From: Acrocarpospora catenulata | GTDB lineage: Bacteria; Actinomycetota; Actinomycetes; Streptosporangiales; Streptosporangiaceae | Direction: 5' to 3' | Assembly: GCF_018476525.1 (NCBI RefSeq) | Contig: NZ_JAHCST010000039.1 | Coordinates: forward strand, 19,852 to 83,851 | DNA: 64,000 bases | Shown: piece by piece, positions 34,824 through 46,243 of the stretch | Layout: each line of letters starts with the position of its first letter | Position numbering within the stretch: position 1 is the first letter of the stretch | Made by a program: the position numbers and the translations under genes | Notes under the pieces: generated by a model | Seen by the model: only the letters and a program-made list of their open reading frames with translations | The model's database searches: none | What the model was told of the DNA's origin: nothing

Positions 34824-35963
34824 TCAGCTCCGGACTGTCACGCTCTCGACACCGGGGAACCCCTTGTCCCACCAATGTCCGTAGCGCCGGTAGACGACGG
34901 GGTCGCGGCCGGCGATGAACGCCGACAACCTCTCCGCCTCCTCTTTCAGACCTCGCCAGGCGGCCTTGCCGAGCCTTTGGAAGGCCGTCAACTCCACTCC
35001 GTTGTCGACCGCGCGCCACACTCCGGCGATCTGCCCGTCGACGAGCAGACAGGGCAGCGTGTCGCCGTTGCGCCGGACGACCAACGGCCGGTACTCCTCC
35101 GGCACGATCCGCCCGGGGCCGCCGTGGGCCAGTAGCGTGCTGTCCCACATCGGCAGCAGCCTCGGCGGCGCCGGAGTGTCCTCGGTCGGCACGGTGGCCT
35201 CCGCCAGGTCGAACAGGGCAGTACGGCCCGGGCCGGCGACCCGTACCAACCGGTCGTGGAGCTCCTGCAGTGCCCGTATGATCACCGGACGCTTCAACAT
35301 GGTGAACCGGGCGAAGTCCTGGGCCGACGCGGGCCCGAACGCCCGCAGGTAGGCGATCAGCAGTAGACGCGCCCCGGCGGCCGCTTCCTCCGGCTCGGCC
35401 TCGGGGGCGGCCGAGGAGGAGAGGTAGGCGTTCGGCTGTCCGAACGACCAGGGACCGCCGGTCGGCGCGTGATACGCGGGCGCGTAAGTGCGCAGCGCCC
35501 ACCACACGCGGTGCGCGTGCTCGCCGAACTGGCCGGTGACCTTCTCCTCCACCTCGGCCCCGGTGCGGGGCTGCGCCAGGAACCCGGCGAGCTCCGGGAG
35601 CAGCGCGTCGGCGTCGGCGGAGGTCAGCCCCGTCGAGGTGAAGCGTCGGTCGTACAGCCGCGACGCCCGCAGAGTGTTCAGCATGGCTGCGTGATAGGGC
35701 TCGTAGTCCTCGGCATGGACGGCGTGCAGCGTGATCCGCATGAGGGTCGCCTTCACGATCCGGCGGTCCGCGAACGCCCCGTCGAGATCCTCGGGCACGA
35801 AGTCCCGCACGCGGTTCCACAGCGCCAGGTACGGCGACGCGGGTGCCTGGGCCTGCAGAGCGCAGATCCGGCGGACCGCCTCGGCCACATCGAGGCGCCG
35901 GCGTTCGAGCAGCAGTTGGCGGTCTAGGGTGGCCAGCGCGAGTTGTCGTGCGGTAAGGCTCAT
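34824..35963 (-). CDS. Winged-helix HTH_42 (AlkZ/YcaQ-like) protein
   Basis: 379-residue member of the HTH_42 superfamily that includes the DNA glycosylases AlkZ and AlkX/YcaQ. It has MSLTARQLALATLDRQLLLE at the start and the QxQ motif in ICALQAQAPASPYLALWNRV (about 33-52), the catalytic pair in AlkZ. Later blocks are LLIAYLRAFGPASAQDFARF and RRYGHWWDKGFPGVESV. A role in removing bulky or crosslinking alkyl damage is inferred from these relatives. It stands alone on the minus strand in a scarred region between recG and rsmD. Confidence 0.87.
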   Translation of the reverse strand: MSLTARQLALATLDRQLLLERRRLDVAEAVRRICALQAQAPASPYLALWNRVRDFVPEDLDGAFADRRIVKATLMRITLHAVHAEDYEPYHAAMLNTLRASRLYDRRFTSTGLTSADADALLPELAGFLAQPRTGAEVEEKVTGQFGEHAHRVWWALRTYAPAYHAPTGGPWSFGQPNAYLSSSAAPEAEPEEAAAGARLLLIAYLRAFGPASAQDFARFTMLKRPVIIRALQELHDRLVRVAGPGRTALFDLAEATVPTEDTPAPPRLLPMWDSTLLAHGGPGRIVPEEYRPLVVRRNGDTLPCLLVDGQIAGVWRAVDNGVELTAFQRLGKAAWRGLKEEAERLSAFIAGRDPVVYRRYGHWWDKGFPGVESVTVRS

Positions 35964-36123
35964 GCCGGGATTGTGCCGCCCCCGGCCGTCCCGAGCACCA
36001 GCCGCCGAAACGAGCGACACGAACGCCGCACGCGGATTCGCCCCGGGCCGGATGAGTCACACACCAAACGCATTGCCGGGGCATGGAATCCGCTCAGCCC
36101 CGGCTGCGCGAGCGCTCGCGTGG

Positions 36124-36594
36124 ATGCGGTGGAGCGACAAGGACGGCGACTACACCGTCGCCGAGCAGCGCGGCACCCACCAGGCGCCGTTCCGGCTGGG
36201 CAACACCGCTGAGCACGGTCTGGTGTTCACCTTCACCAACGCTGATGCCACGGATGCGACGGTCGAGGGCGTCTTGCCGGAGGTTGAGCCGCCGGTCGCT
36301 GAGTGGTTCCATCTGGCGGCAACGTATGACGCGGCCACACGGACGGCCACCTTGTACCTGAACGGGGCACAAGCCAGGACCGCGCAATTGTCCTTCCCTG
36401 CCTGGGACGCCCAGGCTCCGCTGCGGATCGGCGCGGCCATGGCCGGGAGTCTTGATGACGGACTTGAATTCTCCCAGGGCCTGATACCGGCCCAGAAAAT
36501 CAAGATATTCACCCGCCTCGATGAGTTCGCGATCGTCGACGGCAATGAGGTGATCTCGAAGAATTCGATCCGGACAACCCGAGGACGGCCGTGA
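36124..36594 (+). pseudogene. LamG-domain fragment
   Basis: Open frame with RWSDKDGDYTVAEQRGTHQA, EWFHLAATYDAATRTATLYL and NGAQARTAQL, the jelly-roll strands of a LamG/concanavalin-like domain of a secreted protein. There is no signal peptide or preceding domain, and the frame runs into transposase remnant sequence at the 3' end, so it is the truncated internal part of a larger gene. In-frame sequence goes further upstream than the Met at 36124. Confidence 0.6.
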
Positions 36595-36793
36595 CCTGTC
36601 CCCGGACAACCGCACCTGCAACCGGCTTCTACGCGGCCTGCGCTGCCTGGGTGAACGGGGCTTCGCCCTGCTCACCCAGCGCTGGCGCACCCTCCAGCAC
36701 ATCACCGCCAGCCCCAGCAGTATCGGCGACATCGCCAAAGCGGCACTCGCCCTCACCCACTCCGAACACGGCTATACCGCGGGAATTCGCTGA
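36593..36793 (+). mobile_element. IS5-family transposase, C-terminal remnant
   Basis: Reads DLSPDNRTCNRLLRGLRCLG, ERGFALLTQRWRTLQHITAS and ALALTHSEHGYTAGIR then TGA (36791-36793), matching the C-terminus of IS5-type DDE transposases common in actinomycetes. The catalytic DDE core and N-terminus are absent. Confidence 0.8.
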
Positions 36794-36957
36794 GATCACC
36801 TCACTGACGTTTTCTCAGCGGAATTGACCAGGGTGACAGGGGTGTTTCGGGTCGATTCGGGTGATACCCACACTTGACGGAAACTCCTGATACGGACGTG
36901 GAGCCCTCGGGAGGAAGTGGTTCACCACAAACTGCTTCCCAGACCGAAAGGCCCCAC

Positions 36958-37371
36958 GTGATCGCTTATCCTGCCACGCTCGACGTCTCCCCAGACCTTG
37001 TTCGCCAAGTCAGCACCCTGCTGCGGAACGAACGCGCCCAGCGAGGGACTCCAAAGGCCAGCAGAGCGCTGACCTGCTGGAGGCAGGCCATATTCACTCT
37101 CGCCTGGTTCCGATCCCGGCCCAGCATCACCCTGCACGGCTCCGCGTTCGGCATCTCGGCGGCCACCGCCTACCGCTACCTGCACGAAGCCATCGACGTC
37201 CTGGCCGAGCAGGCCCCCGACCTCCGCTAGGCCCTGGAGAAAGCGGTCACCGACGGACTGCCGCACCTGATACTCGACGGCAAGATCTTCGACGCCGACC
37301 GCTGCCGCACCAAGACCACCAGCGTGAAAGGCGACTGGCCCGAAAGTCGTTTTCGGAGAGGTCGGAAGTAA
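36958..37371 (+). mobile_element. IS5-family transposase, N-terminal remnant with stop
   Basis: From GTG 36958: MIAYPATLDVSPDLVRQVST, ALTCWRQAIFTLAWF and FGISAATAYRYLHEAIDVLA, the helix-turn-helix half of an IS5-type transposase. An in-frame TAG at 37228-37230 interrupts it; the frame continues as PHLILDGKIFDADRCRTKTT, which includes the first catalytic Asp (LDGKIFD), and loses homology near 37335. The C-terminal remnant of the same family lies upstream rather than downstream. Confidence 0.82.
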
Positions 37372-37590
37372 GCATCCAATCCGCCAGGGCGAGAAAAGTA
37401 GCCCTCGAGCCCAAAATAACCGCATTACGGACGGCTCTCCGCTTGGTGCTGGGCACGCGCGGGAATTATAGGCAGCGGGCTCTGCCGTTTCCGAGTTTGT
37501 GTCTGCATTCGGGGGTTGAGCTGGGACGTTGGTCTCGGAACGGCGTAGGTATGGGAGCGATCGGGTTGACGGGGGAGTGGGCCGGGCGCT

Positions 37591-37791
37591 CTGGGTATAA
37601 AAAAGACCCAGGGCCCAGCCTTGGGACGGCCTCCCCCCGAATGCCGTCCCCGGCTGGGCCCACCCTCGGGTCAGGTGCCGAGGGCGCCGACGTGCGGAAG
37701 GGCTCACGATCACGTCGGCCGGCCTTCCCCTGGGTCACCGTGAAGGCCGCAAGACCATCTTGCAGGCACTCCCGGGTGGAGGGAATCACCC
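37591..37791 (-). ncRNA. Candidate structured RNA, six consecutive hairpins
   Basis: 180 nt with back-to-back stems: GGGTG/CACCC (37774-37791), GCAAGA/TCTTGC (37749-37763), GGCCTTC/GAAGGCC (37721-37748), CCGACGTG/CACGTCGG (37687-37718), GGTGCC/GGCGCC (37674-37688), and an 18-bp stem (37611-37661) with loop CTCCCCCCGAAT. On the minus strand the last stem is followed by TGGGTCTTTTTTATA, as in a Rho-independent terminator, so the minus strand is the likelier transcript. Alternatively it is the 5' leader of rsmD. No protein reading is convincing. Confidence 0.5.
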
Positions 37792-37843
37792 TTACCTATT
37801 TCTCGCCACCTCTTACTCACTCTTGACCAGCGATAATGGCCGG

Positions 37844-38398
37844 ATGACCAGGGTGATCGCAGGAACCGCGGGAGGACGCAGGCTGGCCGTGCCGCCGGGC
37901 AGGGGTACCCGGCCGACCAGCGACCGCGCCAGGGAAGGGCTTTTCGCGACCGTCGGGTCGATGCTCGGCACGCCCGACCGGGCCCTCGATCTGTACGCGG
38001 GGTCGGGGGCGGTCGGTCTGGAGTGTCTGAGCCGCGGCGCGTCGCACGCCCTGCTGGTCGAGTCGGATCCGCGGGCGGTTCGTACGATCAAGGAGAACGT
38101 CGCGGCGCTCGGGTTGCCGGGGGCCGTGGTTCGGGCGGAGAAGGTGGAGCGTCTGGTCGCGGGGCAATGTACGGAGCCGTACGACTTCGTGTTCGCCGAT
38201 CCGCCGTACGTGGTGCGCGATGAGGTGGTCGGGGAGGTGCTGCTGGCGTTGCGGGACAACGGGTGGCTGGTCTCCGGTGCGTTGGTCGCGGTGGAGCGGG
38301 AATCCAGGGGGAAGGATCTTCAGTGGCCCCCCGGCTTCGAGGAAGCCAAGGCCCGGCGTTACGGTGAAGCGACCGTTTGGTACGGTCACGCCGAATGA
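37844..38398 (+). CDS. rsmD: 16S rRNA (guanine966-N2)-methyltransferase
   Basis: 184-residue SAM-dependent methyltransferase acting on 16S rRNA m2G966. RVIAGTAGGRRLAVPPG is the family N-terminus; LDLYAGSGAVGLECLSRGAS is the SAM motif and FVFADPPYVV the catalytic DPPY. ATG 37844 is chosen; the frame open upstream is in the hairpin region. The pairing with coaD 21 bp downstream is widely conserved. Confidence 0.95.
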   Translation: MTRVIAGTAGGRRLAVPPGRGTRPTSDRAREGLFATVGSMLGTPDRALDLYAGSGAVGLECLSRGASHALLVESDPRAVRTIKENVAALGLPGAVVRAEKVERLVAGQCTEPYDFVFADPPYVVRDEVVGEVLLALRDNGWLVSGALVAVERESRGKDLQWPPGFEEAKARRYGEATVWYGHAE

Positions 38399-38419
38399 AG
38401 CAGATCTAAGGGGTGTGTG

Positions 38420-38896
38420 GTGCGCCGAGTGGTTTGCCCGGGGTCGTTTGACCCTGTCACCAATGGTCACCTTGACATCATTGGCCGGACGTCACGCTTG
38501 TATGACGAGGTCGTAGTCGCCGTTCTGATCAATATCGAGAAGAAGAGCCTGTTCACCGTGGAGGAGCGCATCGAGATGCTCCAGGAGGTGACCAAGGAGT
38601 ACGGCAACGTCCGCGTGGAGAAATTCCATGGGCTGCTCGTGGATTTCGCCAGACAGCAGGACATCCCCACCATCGTCAAGGGCCTCCGCGCGGTCAGTGA
38701 CTTCGACTACGAGCTCCAGATGGCCCAGCTCAACTACCGCATGTCGGGTGTCGAAACCCTCTTCATGTCCACCAACCCGGAGTACTCCTTCCTCTCCTCC
38801 AGCCGCCTCAAGGAAATAGCCCGCTACGGCGGCGACGTCTCCGGCTTGGTCCCCGACCTGGTCCTCCACCGCCTCATCGACCGCCTCCGCAACTGA
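38420..38896 (+). CDS. coaD: Phosphopantetheine adenylyltransferase
   Basis: 158-residue nucleotidyltransferase of coenzyme A synthesis. It has [20 protein letters not shown] with the TxGH motif (TNGH), [19 protein letters not shown] and [20 protein letters not shown]. Two GTG codons are adjacent (38417, 38420); 38420 is preferred because AAGGGG then lies 6 nt away and the protein begins MRRVVCPG. Confidence 0.96.
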   Translation: MRRVVCPGSFDPVTNGHLDIIGRTSRLYDEVVVAVLINIEKKSLFTVEERIEMLQEVTKEYGNVRVEKFHGLLVDFARQQDIPTIVKGLRAVSDFDYELQMAQLNYRMSGVETLFMSTNPEYSFLSSSRLKEIARYGGDVSGLVPDLVLHRLIDRLRN

Positions 38897-38898
38897 CG

Positions 38899-38943
38899 GT
38901 GGTCGTCCCACCCACCCCTCTGACCCTTCGGGTCCGGACCTGG
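38899..38943 (-). repeat. Dispersed GGGTCCGGACCC-type repeat, copy 2
   Basis: Inverted copy of the element at 8437-8488: on the minus strand GGTCCGGACCCGAAGGGTCA then GAGGGGTGGGTGGGA. It begins 2 bp after the coaD stop. Confidence 0.75.
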
Positions 38944-39062
38944 TTCCCCCGGGGTGGGCGGTCACAGCAGGGCCACTGTGCCGGAGGCACGGTCGTGGAT
39001 GCGGTATCGTTTACCTCTGGCCTTGCACGACGGCGGTGTTCGCCATGCCTAATGGAAGCAGG

Positions 39063-39626
39063 ATGAGTCTGCACAGCCTCGACCCTCGAGCGCCCTGGGT
39101 GATCTCGACTCACGATTTGGGGCGGCGGCCGGGGTCGATGCGGAAGATGACTCTGGTGCTTCCGGCTCCGGTGGATCTCAATGTCGGCATGATCGGTGTC
39201 CCCAAGGACGCCGACGTCGAGCTGGATATCCGCCTTGAGGCGGTCATGGAAGGCGTGCTCGTGACGGGCACGGCGGGTGCCCCGCTCAGCGGGGAGTGCT
39301 CGCGTTGCCTGGATCCGCTGACCTCGGAGATCGAGGTTGGCTTCCAGGAGCTCTTCTTCTACTCGGCGGAAGACGCCGGAGAGGATGATCCGAGCCTCGA
39401 CGGCGAGCTGCTCGACCTGGAACCGACGTTCCGTGACGCGGTGGTGCTCGCGCTGCCGCTCAGCCCGGTGTGCCGGGAGGACTGCCCGGGGCTCTGCACG
39501 GAGTGCGGGGTCAGTCTGGCGGAAGCCGGCCCGGACCACCGGCACGAGCGGCTGGACAGCCGGTGGGCGTCGCTGCAAAGCCTGAATATCGACGTAGTGG
39601 ATAAACAAGACGATCAGGAGGCCTGA
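39063..39626 (+). CDS. YceD (DUF177) family protein
   Basis: 187-residue YceD protein, the usual partner encoded upstream of rpmF. It has [20 protein letters not shown], the [20 protein letters not shown] block and a C-terminal cysteine set [13 protein letters not shown] that with CSRC could bind zinc. In E. coli and plants DUF177 proteins act in 23S rRNA accumulation. ATG 39063 is chosen; a GTG at 39036 is in frame. The gene ends 1 nt before rpmF. Confidence 0.93.
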   Translation: MSLHSLDPRAPWVISTHDLGRRPGSMRKMTLVLPAPVDLNVGMIGVPKDADVELDIRLEAVMEGVLVTGTAGAPLSGECSRCLDPLTSEIEVGFQELFFYSAEDAGEDDPSLDGELLDLEPTFRDAVVLALPLSPVCREDCPGLCTECGVSLAEAGPDHRHERLDSRWASLQSLNIDVVDKQDDQEA

Positions 39627-39627
39627 C

Positions 39628-39807
39628 GTGGCCGTTCCCAAGCGGAAGATGTCGCGGAGCAACACCCGCGCCCGCAGGTCCCAGTGGAAGGCGAAGGCGG
39701 TGGCACTGGTGAGCTGCCCGCAGTGCCGCTCCCCCAAGCGCCCGCACATCGCCTGCCCCGAGTGCGGCACCTACAACCGCCGTCAGGTCACCGCCCCGGC
39801 GTCCTGA
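39628..39807 (+). CDS. rpmF: 50S ribosomal protein L32 (zinc type)
   Basis: 59-residue L32 from GTG 39628: [20 protein letters not shown], then a zinc ribbon [19 protein letters not shown] and a tail [11 protein letters not shown]. The GTG is preceded by AGGAGG within the last codons of yceD, so translation is coupled. Like the L28 in this window it is the zinc-binding paralogue. Confidence 0.97.
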   Translation: MAVPKRKMSRSNTRARRSQWKAKAVALVSCPQCRSPKRPHIACPECGTYNRRQVTAPAS

Positions 39808-39814
39808 TCGCGTT

Positions 39815-39927
39815 CTGACGAGAAAACACGATCTCCGCAGCGGCCGTGCGGCTGTCTGCGGGACGGGTTTCTCGTCAGCAGGAACATTCACCACGCCGAT
39901 CGGGTCGTCAAACGGCCCGGTCGGCGT
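39815..39927 (+). terminator. Two long hairpins downstream of rpmF
   Basis: Hairpin 1: CTGACGAGAAA (39815-39825) and TTTCTCGTCAG (39868-39878), with nested CCGCAG/CTGCGG. Hairpin 2: 16-bp stem 39893-39908/39912-39927 with two G-U pairs and a CAA loop, then TACCTTGCTT. Together they probably end the yceD-rpmF transcript. The remaining 39928-40119 before rnc shows no gene. Confidence 0.6.
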
Positions 39928-40119
39928 TACCTTGCTTCACAAGCGCTCTGTTTCGGGCGCGAGCGGTGGCGGCTGGCCCGCGGCCGTGGTGGACGCCGGG
40001 TCCGCACCCGACGCCCACCACGCCTTCGGGCTCGTCAAGATGTTCCACGTCAAGATGATCCACACCTGCCACCGTGCTTGGGCGTAGCCGTGCACGAGGC
40101 CGTGCAGGAGAGGAGCATC

Positions 40120-40857
40120 ATGAGCGGGAAGCCCGTCGCCGTGGAAGCCGTCCGCGACGAGCTGGAGCGGGTCCTGGAGGTCCGCCTCAACACCGAGATC
40201 CTGGAGCGGGCGCTGACCCACCGCTCGTACGCGTACGAGAACGGCGGCCTGCCCACCAACGAGCGGCTGGAGTTCCTCGGGGACTCGGTGCTCGGCCTGG
40301 TGGTCACGGACACGCTTTTCCACGGCCACCCGGACCTGCCGGAGGGCCAGCTGGCCAAGCTGCGCGCGGCGGTGGTGAACATGCGCGCGCTCGCCGACGT
40401 GGCCCGCACCCTCGACCTGGGCCGTTTCCTGCGGCTCGGCCGCGGCGAGGAGGGCACCGGAGGCCGGGACAAGTCCTCGATCCTGGCCGACACGCTGGAG
40501 GCCCTGATCGGCACCGTGTACGTGGACAAGGGCCTGGACGAGGCCTTCCGGGTGGTCCACCTGCTCTTCGACCCGCTGATCAAGCGCTCGGCCTCGCTGG
40601 GCGCCGGCCTGGACTGGAAGACCTCGCTGCAGGAGCTGACCGCCTCGGAGATGCTGGGCGTGCCCGAATACCACGTGGACGAGAGCGGCCCCGACCACGC
40701 CAAGTCGTTCGTGGCCACCGTCCGGGTGGGCGGTCAGGAGTACGGCACGGGCGCCGGCCGCAGCAAGAAGGAGGCCGAGCAGCAGGCCGCCGAGGCCGCC
40801 TGGACGGCCATTCGCGCCCTGCGCGACGCCCGCGAGGCCGCCGTCGGCCAGGCGTGA
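40120..40857 (+). CDS. rnc: Ribonuclease III
   Basis: 245-residue double-strand RNA endonuclease. The catalytic signature [20 protein letters not shown] (about 47-66), [20 protein letters not shown] with the second acidic residue set, and a C-terminal dsRNA-binding domain ([36 protein letters not shown]) are complete. ATG 40120 has AGGAG 5 nt upstream. It forms a tight cluster with mutM and acyP. Confidence 0.97.
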   Translation: MSGKPVAVEAVRDELERVLEVRLNTEILERALTHRSYAYENGGLPTNERLEFLGDSVLGLVVTDTLFHGHPDLPEGQLAKLRAAVVNMRALADVARTLDLGRFLRLGRGEEGTGGRDKSSILADTLEALIGTVYVDKGLDEAFRVVHLLFDPLIKRSASLGAGLDWKTSLQELTASEMLGVPEYHVDESGPDHAKSFVATVRVGGQEYGTGAGRSKKEAEQQAAEAAWTAIRALRDAREAAVGQA

Positions 40858-40883
40858 CCGTCACCTCGAACCTGGAGGGTTAA

Positions 40884-41759
40884 ATGCCGGAATTGCCGGA
40901 AGTTGAGGTTGTCCGGCGGGGCCTGGCGGAGTGGGTCGCGGGGCGGGAGATCGCTTCCGCCAAGGTGCTGCACCCGCGGGCGGTGCGCCGTAACGAGGGC
41001 GATCTCGCGAGCCTGCTGCCCGGCCGGGTGGTCGCCTCGGCCGAACGCAGGGGCAAGTACCTGTGGCTGCCGCTCCGCGAGGACCCGGAGTCCCCGGCCG
41101 AGCACGCGCTCCTCGCCCACCTGGGCATGAGCGGCCAGCTGCTCATGATCGAGCCGGGCAAGCCGGCCGAGAAACACCTGCGGGTCCGCATCACCTTCAA
41201 CGACGACGGCCCCGAGTTGCGCTTCGTCGACCAGCGCACCTTCGGCCACCTGCTGTTCTGCCCGCTCGCCGTACGGCCGTTGCGCACGGTCCCGGAACCG
41301 ATCGCGCACATCGCCCCCGACCCCTTCGAGACGGCCTTCGACGACGCCGAGTTCACCCTGCGGCTGCGTAAGCGCCTGACCGGCATCAAACGGGCGCTCC
41401 TCGACCAGTCGCTGATCAGCGGCGTCGGCAACATCTACGCCGACGAGGCCCTGTGGCGGGCCAGGCTGCACTGGGCCCGCCCGACCGAGACGCTGACCGG
41501 CGGGAAGGTGGCCGAGCTGCTGGCCGCCGCCCGCGCGGTGATGACGGAGGCACTCGGCGAGGGCGGCACCTCGTTCGACCGGCTGTACGTGAACGTCAAC
41601 GGAGAGAGCGGTTACTTCGACCGGTCACTCGCCGTGTACGGCCGCAGGGATGAACCCTGTCCGAGATGCGGCACCCCCATCCGGAGGGACGCTTTCATGA
41701 ACCGGTCAAGTTACTCCTGCCCGAAATGCCAGCCACGCCCGAGGAACGGCAGATGGTAA
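40884..41759 (+). CDS. mutM: Formamidopyrimidine-DNA glycosylase
   Basis: 291-residue bifunctional Fpg glycosylase/AP lyase for oxidised purines. The N-terminal catalytic [29 protein letters not shown] in the H2TH domain and a C-terminal zinc finger ([22 protein letters not shown]) are all seen. It starts 26 bp after rnc and overlaps the acyP start by 7 bp. Confidence 0.97.
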   Translation: MPELPEVEVVRRGLAEWVAGREIASAKVLHPRAVRRNEGDLASLLPGRVVASAERRGKYLWLPLREDPESPAEHALLAHLGMSGQLLMIEPGKPAEKHLRVRITFNDDGPELRFVDQRTFGHLLFCPLAVRPLRTVPEPIAHIAPDPFETAFDDAEFTLRLRKRLTGIKRALLDQSLISGVGNIYADEALWRARLHWARPTETLTGGKVAELLAAARAVMTEALGEGGTSFDRLYVNVNGESGYFDRSLAVYGRRDEPCPRCGTPIRRDAFMNRSSYSCPKCQPRPRNGRW

Positions 41760-42022
41760 GGCTGACCGCCTGGGTACGCGGCCGCGTGCAGGGTGTGGGC
41801 TTCCGCTGGTGGACCCGGGCCCGCGCGCTGGAGTTGGGTCTGACCGGCTGGGCGCGCAATCTCGAGGACGGCAGGGTTGAGGTTGTGGCCGAAGGACCAC
41901 GGGAATCATGCGACGCGCTGCTGGAGTTGTTGCGCGGCGATGACACGCCCGGCCAGGTCACGGGCGTGGTGGAGCGATGGAGTGATCCAAAAGGGGCAGT
42001 TGTCGGTTTTGTCGAGCGGTAG
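41753..42022 (+). CDS. acyP: Acylphosphatase
   Basis: 89-residue acylphosphatase. The phosphate-binding loop [19 protein letters not shown] (catalytic Arg in GFR) and the Asn in [16 protein letters not shown] are intact. ATG 41753 overlaps the end of mutM. The order mutM-acyP-smc is typical of actinomycetes. Confidence 0.95.
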   Translation: MVRLTAWVRGRVQGVGFRWWTRARALELGLTGWARNLEDGRVEVVAEGPRESCDALLELLRGDDTPGQVTGVVERWSDPKGAVVGFVER

Positions 42023-42211
42023 CCCCTTCCCTTAAACCCCCCAAATGAGGTATATTTACATGTCGGAAGTGTTCACCGGTGGCTCATTGTGAAGCGTTCA
42101 ACTTGACCGCCTCCGCAGCCGGTGCGACTCTTGAGAAGAACCACGCGCACCCCTCCCGCGGCTCGAAGTGCGCGAACCAGTCTGGTCACTCAGCGTGGAG
42201 GACCCTTAACC

Positions 42212-42406
42212 ATGGCGAAGGCTCTACTCGGCCACGTCGGCGGTCCTGACCCTCGTATGGTCTCGGAAATGCGTCGCCTCCAGCAGCGCATCCGTGACCT
42301 GGAGGCAGAACTAACCCGACTCCAGGCACAGAACGATGCGCTTGCCGCGCAATCTCGTGATGAGGCCCTGGTCAGGCTGCAGGATCGCGAGCCGGCTCTC
42401 ACCTGA
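42212..42406 (+). CDS. Small coiled-coil protein upstream of smc
   Basis: 64-residue protein: MAKALLGHVGGPDPRMVSEM then a heptad stretch RRLQQRIRDLEAELTRLQAQ that predicts a two-turn-plus coiled coil, ending REPALT. The ATG has GGAGG 12 nt upstream. Function unknown; its GGPDPRMVSEMRRLQQRI segment recurs, as I recall, in small actinomycete proteins at this locus. Confidence 0.8.
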   Translation: MAKALLGHVGGPDPRMVSEMRRLQQRIRDLEAELTRLQAQNDALAAQSRDEALVRLQDREPALT

Positions 42407-42436
42407 GAGGCCGGGTCAACACGGATGAAAATTGTC

Positions 42437-42506
42437 AGGGGCGCCTCGAAAGGGCGTCCCTTGTCATGTCGAACGGCAGGGCCGGCGCCACTCCTGACGG
42501 CGCCGG
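42437..42506 (+). terminator. Tandem hairpins between small coiled-coil gene and smc
   Basis: Stem AGGGGCGCC/GGGCGTCCCT (42437-42445/42452-42461, one G-U) followed by TTGTCATGT, then a second perfect stem CCGGCGCC/GGCGCCGG (42482-42489/42499-42506). The remaining 42507-42776 is the smc upstream region, with an AT-rich stretch at about 42625-42670 that may hold its promoter. Confidence 0.6.
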
Positions 42507-42776
42507 AAGCACCACAGAACGGCAGTTGAACACCAGCTGAACCAGGAAGTCACCACCCGAAACCCGGGTGTGTGACTTCTCTCACTTTCCGGCCGTTTTC
42601 ACGATCCAGCCGCAGGCCGCGACGCCATTTACCGAAGATTGCCATTTTGACGGTGATTCTTTGCTCATTGGACGGTCGCGGTTTCCTGCCTGCTTTCCTG
42701 GGCAGGGTTCGCGCGACCCGCCGGGAACCCCGGTAGTCTTCCCCAAGGCCGATGGGCAGGGAGGGGGCGGGAGCCG

Positions 42777-46199
<3,423 letters not shown>

Positions 46200-46243
46200 G
46201 CGGGTGAACCAACCGCCGGAGGTTTCTGGAAAACTGACTAGCT

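Noticed and set aside
34609..36084. 491-residue minus-strand ORF over the AlkZ-like gene
   Set aside because: Out-of-frame Arg/Gly-rich shadow; the 379-residue frame at 34824-35963 has the family motifs.
37611..37661. 6C RNA
   Set aside because: Only one hairpin with a C6 loop is present, whereas the motif needs two, and the T-run points to the other strand; kept as an unnamed candidate RNA.
37466..37789. 107-residue minus-strand ORF over the hairpin region
   Set aside because: Its residues come from stem-loop DNA with no domain or coding bias; a structured RNA explains the region better.
40041..40055. parS-like site TGTTCCACGTCAAGA
   Set aside because: Several mismatches to the GTTTCACGTGAAAC consensus and not palindromic; parS sites cluster near oriC and parAB, which are not seen.
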